Below are positions 25,091 to 34,383 of a stretch of DNA of 64,000 nt, piece after piece (positions within the stretch are counted from its first letter, which is position 1; each line of letters starts with the position of its first letter). The stretch is from JADGRB01 sp036267635. Its GTDB lineage: Bacteria > Myxococcota_A > Polyangia > Fen-1088. The stretch covers positions 1-64,000 of the forward strand of contig DATAVR010000120.1 in the NCBI GenBank assembly GCA_036267635.1, read 5' to 3'. The notes beneath the pieces were generated by a model that made no database searches, was not told where the DNA came from, and worked only from the letters and a program-made list of their open reading frames with translations. The position numbers and the translations under genes were made by a program.

Positions 25091-25627
25091 TCACGCCGAT
25101 TTCACCGCATCCATCTGCTTGATGTTGGCCTGGACGGCCACCTCGGTCGAGCTCATGACCTCCGCGAAGGCCGGTCGACCGCCGGTGCGCAGGGCCTCCA
25201 CCATCCGCGCCCAGCCCTCCCGACGGATCTCGAGCAGCTGCTGCAGCAGATCGAAGACGTGCGCCTGCAGCGCCGGGGGCGACGACCTTCGCCAGACTGC
25301 GCCTTGCCGCCTGACCGATTCGTCGAGCTCTCGCCAGGCGGGGATGGTTACGTGCTCGATGTCATCCGCCGCCGCCTCGGCGGTGATCTTCCCCGCGTCG
25401 AGCTGACGGAGCGTCCCGTTGAAGTGGGCGAGCACCGGCTCCTCCCTGTCGCCATAGGTCTTGACGATCGGCGGCGAGCATCGCCGCGAAGGCCAGGACG
25501 CTGAGCGCGACCAGCACCGGCACCACCCGCGGCGCGGCGTCACCTCGCGCAGGTAGAGCTGAACCTCGGCGAACGCGACCTTCGGATCGCTGCTCCCCGG
25601 CGCCCACGCGACCGCCCCTTCCGCCAT
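25091..25627 (-). CDS. Hypothetical single-pass membrane protein, reading frame apparently shifted twice
   Basis: As sequenced, 178 aa from ATG at 25627. Between about 25528 and 25470 the annotated frame gives an odd Cys/Trp/Arg-rich stretch, while a different frame gives a clean membrane helix, VVPVLVALSVLAFAAMLA. Adding one G to the GGG at 25526-25528 (minus strand) and removing one base near 25470 joins LREVTPRRG to the helix and then to IVKTYGDREEP. So the true protein is probably one helix with a helical extracytoplasmic domain of about 120 residues. Two sequencing errors are the simplest cause; a real decayed or recoded gene is possible. No known family. Lies between the Ser/Thr kinase and P450 genes, same strand. 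Confidence 0.6.
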   Translation of the reverse strand: MAEGAVAWAPGSSDPKVAFAEVQLYLREVTPRRGWCRCWSRSASWPSRRCSPPIVKTYGDREEPVLAHFNGTLRQLDAGKITAEAAADDIEHVTIPAWRELDESVRRQGAVWRRSSPPALQAHVFDLLQQLLEIRREGWARMVEALRTGGRPAFAEVMSSTEVAVQANIKQMDAVKSA

Positions 25628-25659
25628 GACCACGATTGTCGTAGATCGGGCGGCGGCTG

Positions 25660-27009
25660 TCACCGGCCGGTGAGCCGCAGCCGGACGCCGTGGCGCGGGC
25701 GCAATGTCGCGCTCGGAAGCAGGCTGAGCGTGGTGTCCGGCGTCGTCTCGAAACGAAACCGCTGGAGCGCGCGGGCGAGGACCAGCTTCGCCTCCATCAT
25801 CGCGAAGCGGTTGCCGATGCAGACGCGCGGGCCGCCGCCGAATGGGAAGTAGGCGAAGCGGTGCAACCGGCGCGCGAGATCGCCCTCCCAGCGCTCCGGC
25901 CTGAACGCCTCGGGCGTATCGAAGCTCCGCGGATCGCGCTGCACCACCCAGGGGGACATGACGAACTCGGCCCCCTTCGGGAAGCGGGCGCCGCCGATCT
26001 CGATTTCGGTCAAGGCCTGGCGGGCGAGCCCCCAGGCCGGCGGGTAGAGCCGCATCGACTCGAGCACCACGGCTTCGGTGTAGGTGAGGCGCTCGAGATC
26101 GGCGAGCGCGGGCCGCCGCCCGCCGAGGACGCGATCGAGCTCTTCGGCGAGGCGTGCCTGCCGGTCGGGGTGCTGGGCCAGCAGATAGAGCGCGTAGGTG
26201 AGCGCGAGGGCAGTCGTCTCGTGCCCGGCCAGAAACAGCGTCACCGCCTCGTCGCGAACCTGGGCGTCACTCATGCGGCCGCCGTCCTCGTCGCGCGCGC
26301 GAACGAGCAGCGACAGCAGATCGTCCGCCTCGCCGCCGCCCGCCCTGCGCGCCTCGATGACGCCGAGGATCACCTCGTCGACCTTGCGCGTGGAGGCCCG
26401 CAGCCGCCGATTGGCCGGCGTCGGCACCCAGGCCGGCGGCTGGAGGCGCGCCGTGATCCCCAGGATGCGCCCGAACTCCTCCATCAGGTCGGAGATGACC
26501 CGCCCCATCCGCGCGGCGTCGGCAGAGAGATCGGCTCCGAACAGCGTCTCGGCGACGATGGTGAGCGTCACGCCCATCATGTCTTCATGGACGTTGCGCA
26601 CCTCGCCGTCTCGCCACTTGTCGGCAGCGCGCTCGATCGCGCCGACCATCAGCTCGGCGTACGACTGCAGCTGTCGTTGATGAAACGCCGGCTGCAGCAG
26701 CCGCCGCTGCCGCCGCCACGACTCGCCTTCGTTGACCAGGAGACCGTTCCCGACCACGCGCGAGAGCAGTCGGCTGGTTCGATCCTTGCGGAAGCTCTCG
26801 GCCTTCTTGACCAGGATCTCCTCGATGAGGGTCGGTTCGGCGACGAAGTAGAGCTGCAGAGGCAACCGGGTGCGGACCAGCGGTCCGTACTCGCGGTGGA
26901 TATAGGTCATCCCGGCGAGGACGTCGGCGCCGAACATGCGGCGCAGGTTCCCGAAGTCGCGCCACGGCGGACGGACCACCCGCACTTCCGGCACGACGCC
27001 CGCGCCCAC
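25660..27009 (-). CDS. Cytochrome P450
   Basis: 449 aa. I-helix AGHETT at 261-266 (oxygen activation), ExxR (ESMR) at 317-320, meander PERW, and heme loop FPFGGGPRVCIG with the Cys397 thiolate. No membrane anchor, so it is a soluble bacterial P450, resembling fatty-acid/CYP102- or CYP110-like class sequences by its PFGGGPRVCIGNRFA loop. It monooxygenates a hydrophobic substrate with electrons from a separate ferredoxin or flavodoxin system, none of which is encoded nearby. GTG start at 27009, only 8 nt after the stop of the Cys-rich lipoprotein gene, so they are probably one operon. Substrate unknown. Confidence 0.93.
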   Translation of the reverse strand: MGAGVVPEVRVVRPPWRDFGNLRRMFGADVLAGMTYIHREYGPLVRTRLPLQLYFVAEPTLIEEILVKKAESFRKDRTSRLLSRVVGNGLLVNEGESWRRQRRLLQPAFHQRQLQSYAELMVGAIERAADKWRDGEVRNVHEDMMGVTLTIVAETLFGADLSADAARMGRVISDLMEEFGRILGITARLQPPAWVPTPANRRLRASTRKVDEVILGVIEARRAGGGEADDLLSLLVRARDEDGGRMSDAQVRDEAVTLFLAGHETTALALTYALYLLAQHPDRQARLAEELDRVLGGRRPALADLERLTYTEAVVLESMRLYPPAWGLARQALTEIEIGGARFPKGAEFVMSPWVVQRDPRSFDTPEAFRPERWEGDLARRLHRFAYFPFGGGPRVCIGNRFAMMEAKLVLARALQRFRFETTPDTTLSLLPSATLRPRHGVRLRLTGR

Positions 27010-27017
27010 TTCACCCG

Positions 27018-28775
27018 CTAAGGCTGCGGGCAGATCGAGACCGTGGCCTGGCTCGCGTGGGTGGTGTTGTTGAAGAGCGAGACCACGAAGCTGCCCTGGA
27101 AGTTGCTGATGCCGGCCTGTATGCCGCCGCTCGCATTGATGACGGTCCCCTCCGTGTACTGCTTGGAGCCGTCGGCGTTCACGTACACGAAGCCCGCGCC
27201 GTCGTCCTCGAGCAGGACCGCCCCCACCCCGCCCGCGCCGCCCGCGTCGTCGTTGATGAGCTTACCGGTCAGGGCCGTCGAGGTGAAGGAGAACATGGGG
27301 AGCGGCGCCACGCCGGCGTCGGGAGTCCCGCCGTCGGAGATCACCGAGCTCATGCCGGTGAGGGGCACGAAGGTGCCATAGATTCGGCCGCCGCTGGTGA
27401 ACATCGTCACGAACCCCTCTGTCGTGCCGGCGCCGGCCACCCAATTGTCGACGCCGCCCGGATTCAGGCTGACGATCGGACCGACCTGGAACCCGTCGCT
27501 GTCGACGATCGTCAGGTAGGGCCAGTTGTTGTTTGTCGACTGGTAGGCCATGCCGAGGTACGGGCCGGAGGCGCCGACATACCCGTCGTCCTCCTGGTTC
27601 GGTTGGTAATTGCTGCCGAAGGTGGGGAACGCGTTGATGGCCGTCCCAGCGGCGGTGCCGTCCGGGTGGAACTTGCGAACCCGCACGTACCAGGTGCCGT
27701 TGCTCCCCAGGTACTTCCAGGACGGCACGAACAGCTGACTCGCGGTCTGCCAAATGATGTGGCCGTCGCCGTTGGCAGCGCTTTCGAGCTGAACCGTCTT
27801 TTTCACCGTCAGCCCGGCGACGCCGCCGTCCGCCGCCGTGGTGCCGAGGACCGTCAAGTAGAGCGCGTCGGCGTAGTTGTTGGCCGCGGCCACGACATAG
27901 TAGAGGAGCGCGATCTCGCCGGTCGGAGCGACTGAAACGTCCTCGACGGCGGCCACCACGCCGTAGGGGATCGAGAAGAGAAACTTGTTGGGACCGCGCG
28001 TGTCCCCCGAGACGGGATCGAACATCTGGACGAACATCGCGTCCCCCGCCAGCGCTCCACCGTCGGTCCCGCCGTCGACGGGGGCCGGGCCGCCGTAGAC
28101 GCTGAAGATGAAGAGGGTGTCGGCGTTGCGAACCGCGACCGACGAAGTGAAGCCCGGGTTGGCGTCTCCCTGGGAGATGTTGGCGAACTCGATCTGCGGG
28201 CCCGCGCAGGCGCTCCCGCCCGAGCCGCCGGCGCCACCCTGGCCGGTCGCGCCCGCAGAGCCGCCGGTTCCGGTGACGGCCCCGCCGCCAGCGCCGCCCG
28301 AGCCCTTCGAGCCGGCGGCGCCGCCGTCGGTCTGACCGGTGGTCACCAGCTGAACGTCGTTGGTTCCTGGCACCAGCTGCGAGGTGAGCGCACAGACCTT
28401 CGAGTTGGTGCAGACCTGGGGCGAGACGCAGTCGACGCTGCTCTCACACTCGTTGCGGCACTGCTCGTCACGCGCGCAGACGAGCGGCGACTTGCAATCG
28501 CTGTTGTAGACGCAGTTCAGCTCTTTCGGAAGCTGGCAGACGTTGACCGTGCCGGCGTCCCCGACCACGCCGGTCTTCACGCACAGCTGCCCCGTGGGGC
28601 AGTCGCCGTTCACCACGCAGGCGCTGTGACAGAGCCCGAACGTGCAGGTCAGCCCGGCTGCGCAGTCGCTGTTGAGCGCGCACCCCATTCCGGGAGCGGG
28701 TTTGGCCGCGCCTCCGCAGCCCGACAGCAACCCCGCTGAAGCCAGCACCAAACAGACCACGAAAAGCGATTTCAT
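27018..28775 (-). CDS. Cys-rich lipoprotein with Gly/Thr linker and beta domain
   Basis: 585 aa. Lipobox LLSGC. Residues about 30-130 hold four Cys-rich repeats of the form C-x5-DC-xxG-x-xC-xxGxC, common in myxobacterial surface proteins (EGF/dickkopf-like knots). A Gly/Ser/Thr/Ala linker follows (about 150-195), then about 380 residues of beta-rich sequence with segments such as GEIALLYYVVAAANNYADALYLTV that look propeller-like. No catalytic motif found. It is probably surface-exposed and lipid-anchored. The P450 gene starts 8 nt after its stop. The link between a surface protein and a cytoplasmic P450 is unexplained. Confidence 0.8.
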   Translation of the reverse strand: MKSLFVVCLVLASAGLLSGCGGAAKPAPGMGCALNSDCAAGLTCTFGLCHSACVVNGDCPTGQLCVKTGVVGDAGTVNVCQLPKELNCVYNSDCKSPLVCARDEQCRNECESSVDCVSPQVCTNSKVCALTSQLVPGTNDVQLVTTGQTDGGAAGSKGSGGAGGGAVTGTGGSAGATGQGGAGGSGGSACAGPQIEFANISQGDANPGFTSSVAVRNADTLFIFSVYGGPAPVDGGTDGGALAGDAMFVQMFDPVSGDTRGPNKFLFSIPYGVVAAVEDVSVAPTGEIALLYYVVAAANNYADALYLTVLGTTAADGGVAGLTVKKTVQLESAANGDGHIIWQTASQLFVPSWKYLGSNGTWYVRVRKFHPDGTAAGTAINAFPTFGSNYQPNQEDDGYVGASGPYLGMAYQSTNNNWPYLTIVDSDGFQVGPIVSLNPGGVDNWVAGAGTTEGFVTMFTSGGRIYGTFVPLTGMSSVISDGGTPDAGVAPLPMFSFTSTALTGKLINDDAGGAGGVGAVLLEDDGAGFVYVNADGSKQYTEGTVINASGGIQAGISNFQGSFVVSLFNNTTHASQATVSICPQP

Positions 28776-28875
28776 CTCTCAGATTCCCCCATCCAAGAAG
28801 CCCGACCATATCAGAAGTCGGCGGCGGCGGTCGCCCGTTGGCGATCGATCGGACCGGACGCGGCGTTCGTTGGCC

Positions 28876-29970
28876 TCACCGCTCCCAGGGGGGGCTCGGC
28901 GGTGGCGTTCCCGCTTTGGCCGCGGCGGCGACGAAGACCACCGTCTTCATGTGGCGGGCGCGCAGCTCGGCCAGCACGTGGGGCAACACGATCACCGTCT
29001 GCTCGTGGATGTCGTGGAAGAGGATGATCCCCTGCTTGGCGCGATCGAGCTCGGAGAGGACGTTCAAGAACAGCTGGTGGGGATCGCGGATCTTCCAGTC
29101 CTCCGAGTCCATGTTCCAAAAGACGGTGGTGTTGCCGTGCTTCTGGACGAAGCTCTGCTCGGACGCCGTTTTCGCCCCGTAGGGAAAGCGAAAGAACGGC
29201 AGCTCGCCCGGCCTCTCGCCCAACGCCGCCGAGACGCTGGCGTCGCCCGACTCCATTTCCAGCTCGGCGTGCGGCTCGGGCAGCCGGGACATGTTGGGGT
29301 GGCTGAAGGTGTGCGAGCCGATGGTGTGTCCGGCCGCCAGCACGCGCCGCGCGATCTCCGGGTGGGCGGCGGCGTTGCGGCCGATCTCGAAGAACGTGGC
29401 CTTGATGCCCGCGTCCGCCAGGATCTGCAGGACGCGCGCCGTGCGGGTGGCGTGCGGTCCGTCGTCGAAGGTCAGCGCGATCTCGCCCGGCGGCAGATCT
29501 CCGTCGCGCAGGATCCCGTCCTTTCCGGTGTCGACGGCGACGACGATGCTCGGCAGCGTTCCGAACCCGGTGAGCGGGTGAGCGGCCGCGAGCTGCCGCT
29601 CCGCCTCCTTCCAGTAGGCTTCGGTTCGGCGCAGCAGCAGCTGGGCGCAGGGGAGATGCTTGGCGTGCTCGGGCTTGCGAATCTCGTCCTCGAACAGCTC
29701 CAGCTCGTCGTCGGGAAGCAGGGTGAGCTCCCGGCACAGCGCAGCCCAGGCCTGATCGCTCTCCAGCAGGTGAACGCGCTCGACGATCTGCGACGGTTGA
29801 AACGGAGACTGCTGATAGTCGTCGAGCGTCGGTCGAGCCGAGAGCTCCTGTTTGGCGCGGCGGACCTGCTGCCCGATCGTCCCCAGCGGGGCGGCAGCAG
29901 GAAGGGCGACGGCAGGAGCGGCGGCCAGCAGGGCGCCGCCGACGGCCAACGGGACGAGTCGCATGAACAT
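28876..29970 (-). CDS. Polysaccharide deacetylase (NodB domain, CE4)
   Basis: 364 aa. Signal peptide about 1-22 (MFMRLVPLAVGGALLAAAPAVA), or start at the Met three codons in. A helical N-terminal region (about 25-150) of unknown fold precedes the NodB domain (about 163-345). Catalytic motifs are complete: ALTFDDGP (base Asp plus metal Asp), SHTFSHPNMS (two metal His), RFPYGA (Arg/Pro motif) and ILFHDIH (His near the end). The enzyme removes N-acetyl groups from a polysaccharide such as peptidoglycan, chitin or exopolysaccharide in the periplasm. No glycan-synthesis genes are adjacent. Divergent from the patatin gene across 62 nt. Confidence 0.9.
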   Translation of the reverse strand: MFMRLVPLAVGGALLAAAPAVALPAAAPLGTIGQQVRRAKQELSARPTLDDYQQSPFQPSQIVERVHLLESDQAWAALCRELTLLPDDELELFEDEIRKPEHAKHLPCAQLLLRRTEAYWKEAERQLAAAHPLTGFGTLPSIVVAVDTGKDGILRDGDLPPGEIALTFDDGPHATRTARVLQILADAGIKATFFEIGRNAAAHPEIARRVLAAGHTIGSHTFSHPNMSRLPEPHAELEMESGDASVSAALGERPGELPFFRFPYGAKTASEQSFVQKHGNTTVFWNMDSEDWKIRDPHQLFLNVLSELDRAKQGIILFHDIHEQTVIVLPHVLAELRARHMKTVVFVAAAAKAGTPPPSPPWER

Positions 29971-30032
29971 CGCGGGCCATCGTAAGAGAAAACGGCGGCC
30001 GGCGCGCTGAACGTCGCTACACTCCGGTCCGC

Positions 30033-31001
30033 GTGGATGTTCGAGGTGTCAATCCCGAGGCCGTCGTGGCCGCCATTCAGCAGCGGGCCGCTCGCTGGAA
30101 GGCCGGCGACCGTTCGCCCGACGGCCGCCAGCTGGCGCTCGTCGTGGAGGGCGGAGCCCTGCGCGGCGTCTGTTCGGCGGGCGGGGTGGTGGCGCTCGAG
30201 CACCTCGGCCTCACCGAGGTGTTCGATCACGTCTACGGCACCTCGGCGGGCGTGATGAACGCCTGCTACTTCGTGGCCGGCCAGGCCCAGCTGGGGATCC
30301 GCATCTACTACGAGGACATGAACCGCCGCGAGATCGTCAACCCCTGGCGGTTCTGGAGGATCCTGGACCTCGATCGGCTGTTCGGGCAGACGATCCTCGG
30401 CGCCAAGCGGCTGCGCCTCGAGTCGGTGCTGACCGCGCGCTCCAAGCTCTTCATCGCGGCGCTGGAGGCGGAGACCGGCACCGGCCGCCTCTTCGATGCG
30501 CAGGCGCTCGGCTCCAGCGAGGGGCTGCTGGCGGCGCTGCGGGGGGCGACGGCGGTCCCGTTTCTCTACAACCGCCCGTCGCCGGTGGAGGGACGGCGGT
30601 GCCTCGACGCGGGGCTGGTCAATGCATTTCCGGTCGTGGACGCCGTGGCCGCCGGCTGCACCGACATCCTCGTGCTCCTGACCCGTCCCTTCGGCTACCG
30701 CCGGCCGCGCGCGGGACGCTTCATGCGTTGGCTGTTCAATCGGCTCTGCGCGCACGGCAACCCGCAGCTCGCCCGCGCCTACGCCCTCCGGCACCAGCGA
30801 GACGCCGCCCTCCGCGATCTCGCCTTCGGACGGTCGCCTACCCCCGCCGGGGTCAACATCGCGACCATCTGCACCGACGACGGCGAGAGCGTCCAGCGCA
30901 CGACCACCGATCGCGCCGTCCTGCGCGGGGCCGCGGTCGCCTTCGGGCGCAAGACCCTCCGGGTCCTCGGCGCCGATCCCGACGGCTGGGAGCTGCAGTG
31001 A
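30033..31001 (+). CDS. Patatin-like phospholipase
   Basis: 322 aa from GTG 30033. Oxyanion motif GGALRG at 40-45, nucleophile elbow GTSAG at 69-73 with Ser71, and the second dyad residue Asp192 in LDAGLVNAFP (DAG in place of the common DGG). No signal peptide, so the enzyme is probably cytoplasmic or inner-face associated. Patatins hydrolyse acyl esters of phospholipids. The closest look-alikes are the RssA-type bacterial patatins (DUF6363 type) by length and by the ATAVPF...YLDAGL layout. The stop overlaps the start of the next gene by 4 nt (GTGA), so the esterase and the transporter are translated together. Confidence 0.9.
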   Translation: MDVRGVNPEAVVAAIQQRAARWKAGDRSPDGRQLALVVEGGALRGVCSAGGVVALEHLGLTEVFDHVYGTSAGVMNACYFVAGQAQLGIRIYYEDMNRREIVNPWRFWRILDLDRLFGQTILGAKRLRLESVLTARSKLFIAALEAETGTGRLFDAQALGSSEGLLAALRGATAVPFLYNRPSPVEGRRCLDAGLVNAFPVVDAVAAGCTDILVLLTRPFGYRRPRAGRFMRWLFNRLCAHGNPQLARAYALRHQRDAALRDLAFGRSPTPAGVNIATICTDDGESVQRTTTDRAVLRGAAVAFGRKTLRVLGADPDGWELQ

Positions 31002-32506
31002 ACGCGCCTCCCGCCGAGTCCGCCGAGCCCGCCGAGCCTTCCGGGCCGGCCACCTCGCTGCGCGGCTACCTGGTCATGGTGGCCGTGGCGGCCTTCGCGA
31101 CCACCTTCGCCCAGCAGCGCAGCACCCTCGGCAACTATCCGATCCTCTTCTATCTCAAGGAGCACCTCCACTTCGGCAAGGAGCAGGTCAGCGAGTTCTT
31201 CATGTGGGCCAGCTTCGCCTGGAACCTCAAGCCGCTGGCCGGCGTCCTCACCGACGCTTTTCCCATCCGCGGCTCGCGGCGGCGCGCCTACCTGATTCTC
31301 GGTGGCCTGGTCGGCGGGCTCGGCTGGGCGACGCTGGCCTTCGTCCGCGACGACTACCACGCGTTCCTCTTCGTTTCGGTCCTGCTCAACGCCGGCCTGG
31401 TCCTGGCGAGCACGGCCATGGGCGGGCTGCAGGTCGAGGCGGGACAGCTCTTCGGCATCTCCGGCCGGGTCTCCTCGCTCCGACAGATCGTCACCTCGAT
31501 CGCGCTCATCGCGGGCCCGCTGCTCGGCGGGTGGCTGGCGCGGCAGGCCTTCGGCACCACGGCCGGGATCGGCACGCTCGTCATGCTCGCGCTGGTGGCG
31601 GCCGCGGTGGGCTTCCGCGAGACGGCGCGCCCCGCCGCGGGCGGCAAGACGGTGGCCCAACCCGAGACCCGCCTCGACGCCGCTCTCCGATACCGCCCGT
31701 CGCCGGCGATCTGGGTCGGCACCGGGACCCTGGCGCTCGCTGGAACGGCCAGCGTGCTCATTCACGGAATGCTCAACGTCGGCATCTCCCTGTTCGCGCT
31801 GCTGGCCGTGTTTCTCCTGGTGCTCGCGCTGGCGGTGGCGCGGGTCAGAAACCCGGTGCTGGTGCAGGCGCAGAACCAGCTGTCGCAGATCCTGCGCTCG
31901 CGCGCGCTCTGGCTGGCGGTCGGGATGCTCTTCCTCGTCTACGTGGTGCCCGGCCTCAACACTGCCCTCACCTATCGACAGAGCGACGAGCTGCACTTCA
32001 GCAAGCAGCTGATCGGGCGGCTGGGCAGCGTCGAGGGGGCGGCCGGGGTCGCCTTCGCGATCGTCTATGCCGTCGTCTGCAGCCGGTTCAACCTGCGCAC
32101 CCTGATCGTCTTTTCGATCGCCACCAACGCGGCCGGGACTCTGCTTTTTCTCACCTACAGCGCCTCGACGGCCTACGCCGTCCACACGGTGGTCGGCGCG
32201 ATCGGTGTGCTGGCCGAGCTCTCGCTCATGGATCTCGCGGTGCGCTCCACGCCGCGCGGGTGCGAGGCGCTGGGGTTCGCGCTCATGATGAGCGTCCGCA
32301 ACTTCGGGATCGCCATGAGCGACGTCGTCGGCTCCAAGCTGATGGATCAGGCGCACTTCAGCTTCAGCACGCTGGTCCTGCTGAACGCCGGAACGACGGC
32401 GGCCGTTCTGCTGTTCGTGCCGGCGCTGCCGAGAGCGGTCGTGCTCCGCAAGGAGGGTCAAGCGTACCGAGACATGGACGAGGACAAAACGCACGCTTCG
32501 GATTGA
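30998..32506 (+). CDS. BT1/folate-biopterin-like major facilitator transporter
   Basis: 502 aa from GTG 30998 inside the preceding stop. About twelve membrane segments. The loop after the second helix, NLKPLAGVLTDAFPIRGSRRRAYL, resembles the BT1/folate-biopterin transporter signature (KPLYG...D-x-FPI-x-G-x-RR-x-YL) seen in chloroplast, protist and bacterial members of the MFS. The second half (SVRNFGIAMSDVVGSKL) fits too. The substrate could be folate, a pterin or another metabolite; the patatin neighbour gives no obvious link. Complete length for the family. The PG-rich N-terminal 20 residues have no function I can name. Confidence 0.75.
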   Translation: MNAPPAESAEPAEPSGPATSLRGYLVMVAVAAFATTFAQQRSTLGNYPILFYLKEHLHFGKEQVSEFFMWASFAWNLKPLAGVLTDAFPIRGSRRRAYLILGGLVGGLGWATLAFVRDDYHAFLFVSVLLNAGLVLASTAMGGLQVEAGQLFGISGRVSSLRQIVTSIALIAGPLLGGWLARQAFGTTAGIGTLVMLALVAAAVGFRETARPAAGGKTVAQPETRLDAALRYRPSPAIWVGTGTLALAGTASVLIHGMLNVGISLFALLAVFLLVLALAVARVRNPVLVQAQNQLSQILRSRALWLAVGMLFLVYVVPGLNTALTYRQSDELHFSKQLIGRLGSVEGAAGVAFAIVYAVVCSRFNLRTLIVFSIATNAAGTLLFLTYSASTAYAVHTVVGAIGVLAELSLMDLAVRSTPRGCEALGFALMMSVRNFGIAMSDVVGSKLMDQAHFSFSTLVLLNAGTTAAVLLFVPALPRAVVLRKEGQAYRDMDEDKTHASD

Positions 32507-32546
32507 CAACCCACCGACGGGTGCTTCGCTAAAGGAAGGTCGGTGA

Positions 32547-34352
32547 ATGGCGAGCGTGGGCCAGGGGGAGCAACCGCCGGAAGGCGCAGCCGTGGGACGG
32601 GCCCGCCTCGGCGAAAGGATGAGACGGTGGACGGGCATCCGTCGCGCGGGCGAGCGGGCGCTCCGGCTCGGCTTTCGGAGCGGCCTGCCTGTCGACGCCG
32701 CGAAGCGCCTGCGGCTCTGCAACGTCAACGCGCTCGGCGGCAGCGTCATCATGGCGACCTGGGCCGCCGTCGAGGCGGTGATGGGAGACCGAGGCAACCT
32801 GCTCTGGGAGCTGCGGTTCCTGGCTGGCTTTTTGGCGGTGCTGGGGCTGAGCGCGATCGGCGCCCACCGGGTGGCCCGGCTGCTCCTCATCGTCACCGCG
32901 AACATCTGCGTGTTTGCCGGCGCGCTCCTCTTCACCGATTCGTCCGGCGGGATTCTCCCCTTCTTCGCGATGGCGGCGATGCCGCTTCTGCTGTTTGGGC
33001 CCGACGAATGGCCGCTGGCGGCGCTGGGGGCGGCGCTCCCCGCGCTCCTGCTGACCGCTGCCAAGACCGGCCTCGCCGCGCATCTGTTTTCCGTCCATCC
33101 GAGAGCCGCGCCCGCCTGGTACTTCGCCGCCAACGCCGCCACGACGTTCGTGCTCGCCTTCCTGGTGCCGTTCTTCTTCTTCCGCGCCAACGTCAAGGCG
33201 GAGGCGTCGCTGCAGCGGATCGGGCAGTGGAAGCTCAAACGGGTGATTGACGCCGATCTCATCGGCGTGGTCCGCGGGCGGCTCTCCGGGCGCATCGAGG
33301 ACGCCAACGACACCTTCCTCTCCCTGCTCGGCTACACCCGTCAGGATCTGGCGGCCGGCGATCTCGACCTCGGCATGATCGCACCCTCGGGCTCGCTCGA
33401 GGCCGAGCTGCCCCGGCGGGGCCCCACCTCGGTGTACGAGCTCGTCTGCCCGCGCAAGGACGGCACCACGGTGCCGGCGCTGGTCGGGGTGGCTCGCCTC
33501 GACGAGCGCGACGGCAACGACAACGGCGACGACGACGACAGCAACGACGAGGTCGTCGGGTTCGTCCTCGACCTGACCGCGCAGAAGCACCTCGAAGCCC
33601 AACGAACCATGCTCCAGGACAGCCGGGAGGCGCTCCGTCTGCGCGATCTCTTCAATTCAATCGCCTCTCACGAGCTCAAGACGCCGCTCACCGCGCTGCT
33701 GCTCAACCTGCGCCTCCTCGGCGCGCGGCTGGACAAAGAGACGCCGCCCGGCTCCCCGCTGCGCGCCCAGATCGCGCGCTGCGAGTCGGCCGCCGAGCGA
33801 ATGGCGGGGCTCATTCACGCGCTGCTGGACGTCGCGCAGGTCCATCGCGGGAGGCTCACCCTCGACGTACGCGATACGAACGTGGTGGACGCCGTGCGCA
33901 ACGTGGTGAGCGGATTCGAGGTTACGCGCAACGGCGCCGCGCACCAGATCGAGGTGCGCGCCGAGGAACCCTTCACCGCCAAGGTCGATCCGCTGCGTTT
34001 CGATCAGGTCGTCACCAACCTGCTCTCCAACGCGGTCAAGTACGGCGCCGGCGCACCGATCGAGGTGCGCGTCCGCCACGATCGGATGGCCGACTCCGCT
34101 CACCTCGAGGTGATCGACGGCGGCCCCGGCATCGACCCCGGCATGCGGGAAAAGATCTTCGAGCCGTTCCAGCGCGCCACCTCCATGAAGCCAATCCCCG
34201 GCATGGGCCTCGGTCTTTACGTCGTGAAGATGATCGTCGAAGGCCACGGCGGCCGGATCGCGGTCGACACCGCCTTGGGGCACGGATCGCGCTTCATCGT
34301 CGATCTCCCCTGCGCGCCGGACAGAGCCCGGGCAGTTTCGGCGCCTGGCTGA
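32547..34352 (+). CDS. Membrane sensor histidine kinase with PAS domain
   Basis: 601 aa, ATG 32547 with AAGGAAGG upstream. Five to six membrane segments at about 70-225 form a MASE-like sensor. A PAS domain (about 233-340) is interrupted by an acidic insert DERDGNDNGDDDDSNDE. The HisKA domain has SHELKTPL (phospho-accepting His about 372), followed by a complete ATPase domain: N box TNLLSNAVKYG, G1 DGGPGIDPG, F box and G2 GMGLGLYVVK. It should autophosphorylate, but no cognate response regulator is adjacent: the next gene, 51 nt downstream, is a PLP enzyme. Orphan kinase. Confidence 0.9.
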   Translation: MASVGQGEQPPEGAAVGRARLGERMRRWTGIRRAGERALRLGFRSGLPVDAAKRLRLCNVNALGGSVIMATWAAVEAVMGDRGNLLWELRFLAGFLAVLGLSAIGAHRVARLLLIVTANICVFAGALLFTDSSGGILPFFAMAAMPLLLFGPDEWPLAALGAALPALLLTAAKTGLAAHLFSVHPRAAPAWYFAANAATTFVLAFLVPFFFFRANVKAEASLQRIGQWKLKRVIDADLIGVVRGRLSGRIEDANDTFLSLLGYTRQDLAAGDLDLGMIAPSGSLEAELPRRGPTSVYELVCPRKDGTTVPALVGVARLDERDGNDNGDDDDSNDEVVGFVLDLTAQKHLEAQRTMLQDSREALRLRDLFNSIASHELKTPLTALLLNLRLLGARLDKETPPGSPLRAQIARCESAAERMAGLIHALLDVAQVHRGRLTLDVRDTNVVDAVRNVVSGFEVTRNGAAHQIEVRAEEPFTAKVDPLRFDQVVTNLLSNAVKYGAGAPIEVRVRHDRMADSAHLEVIDGGPGIDPGMREKIFEPFQRATSMKPIPGMGLGLYVVKMIVEGHGGRIAVDTALGHGSRFIVDLPCAPDRARAVSAPG

Positions 34353-34383
34353 GCTTCGCGCGGACGATTCTCCCTTTTCTAGG

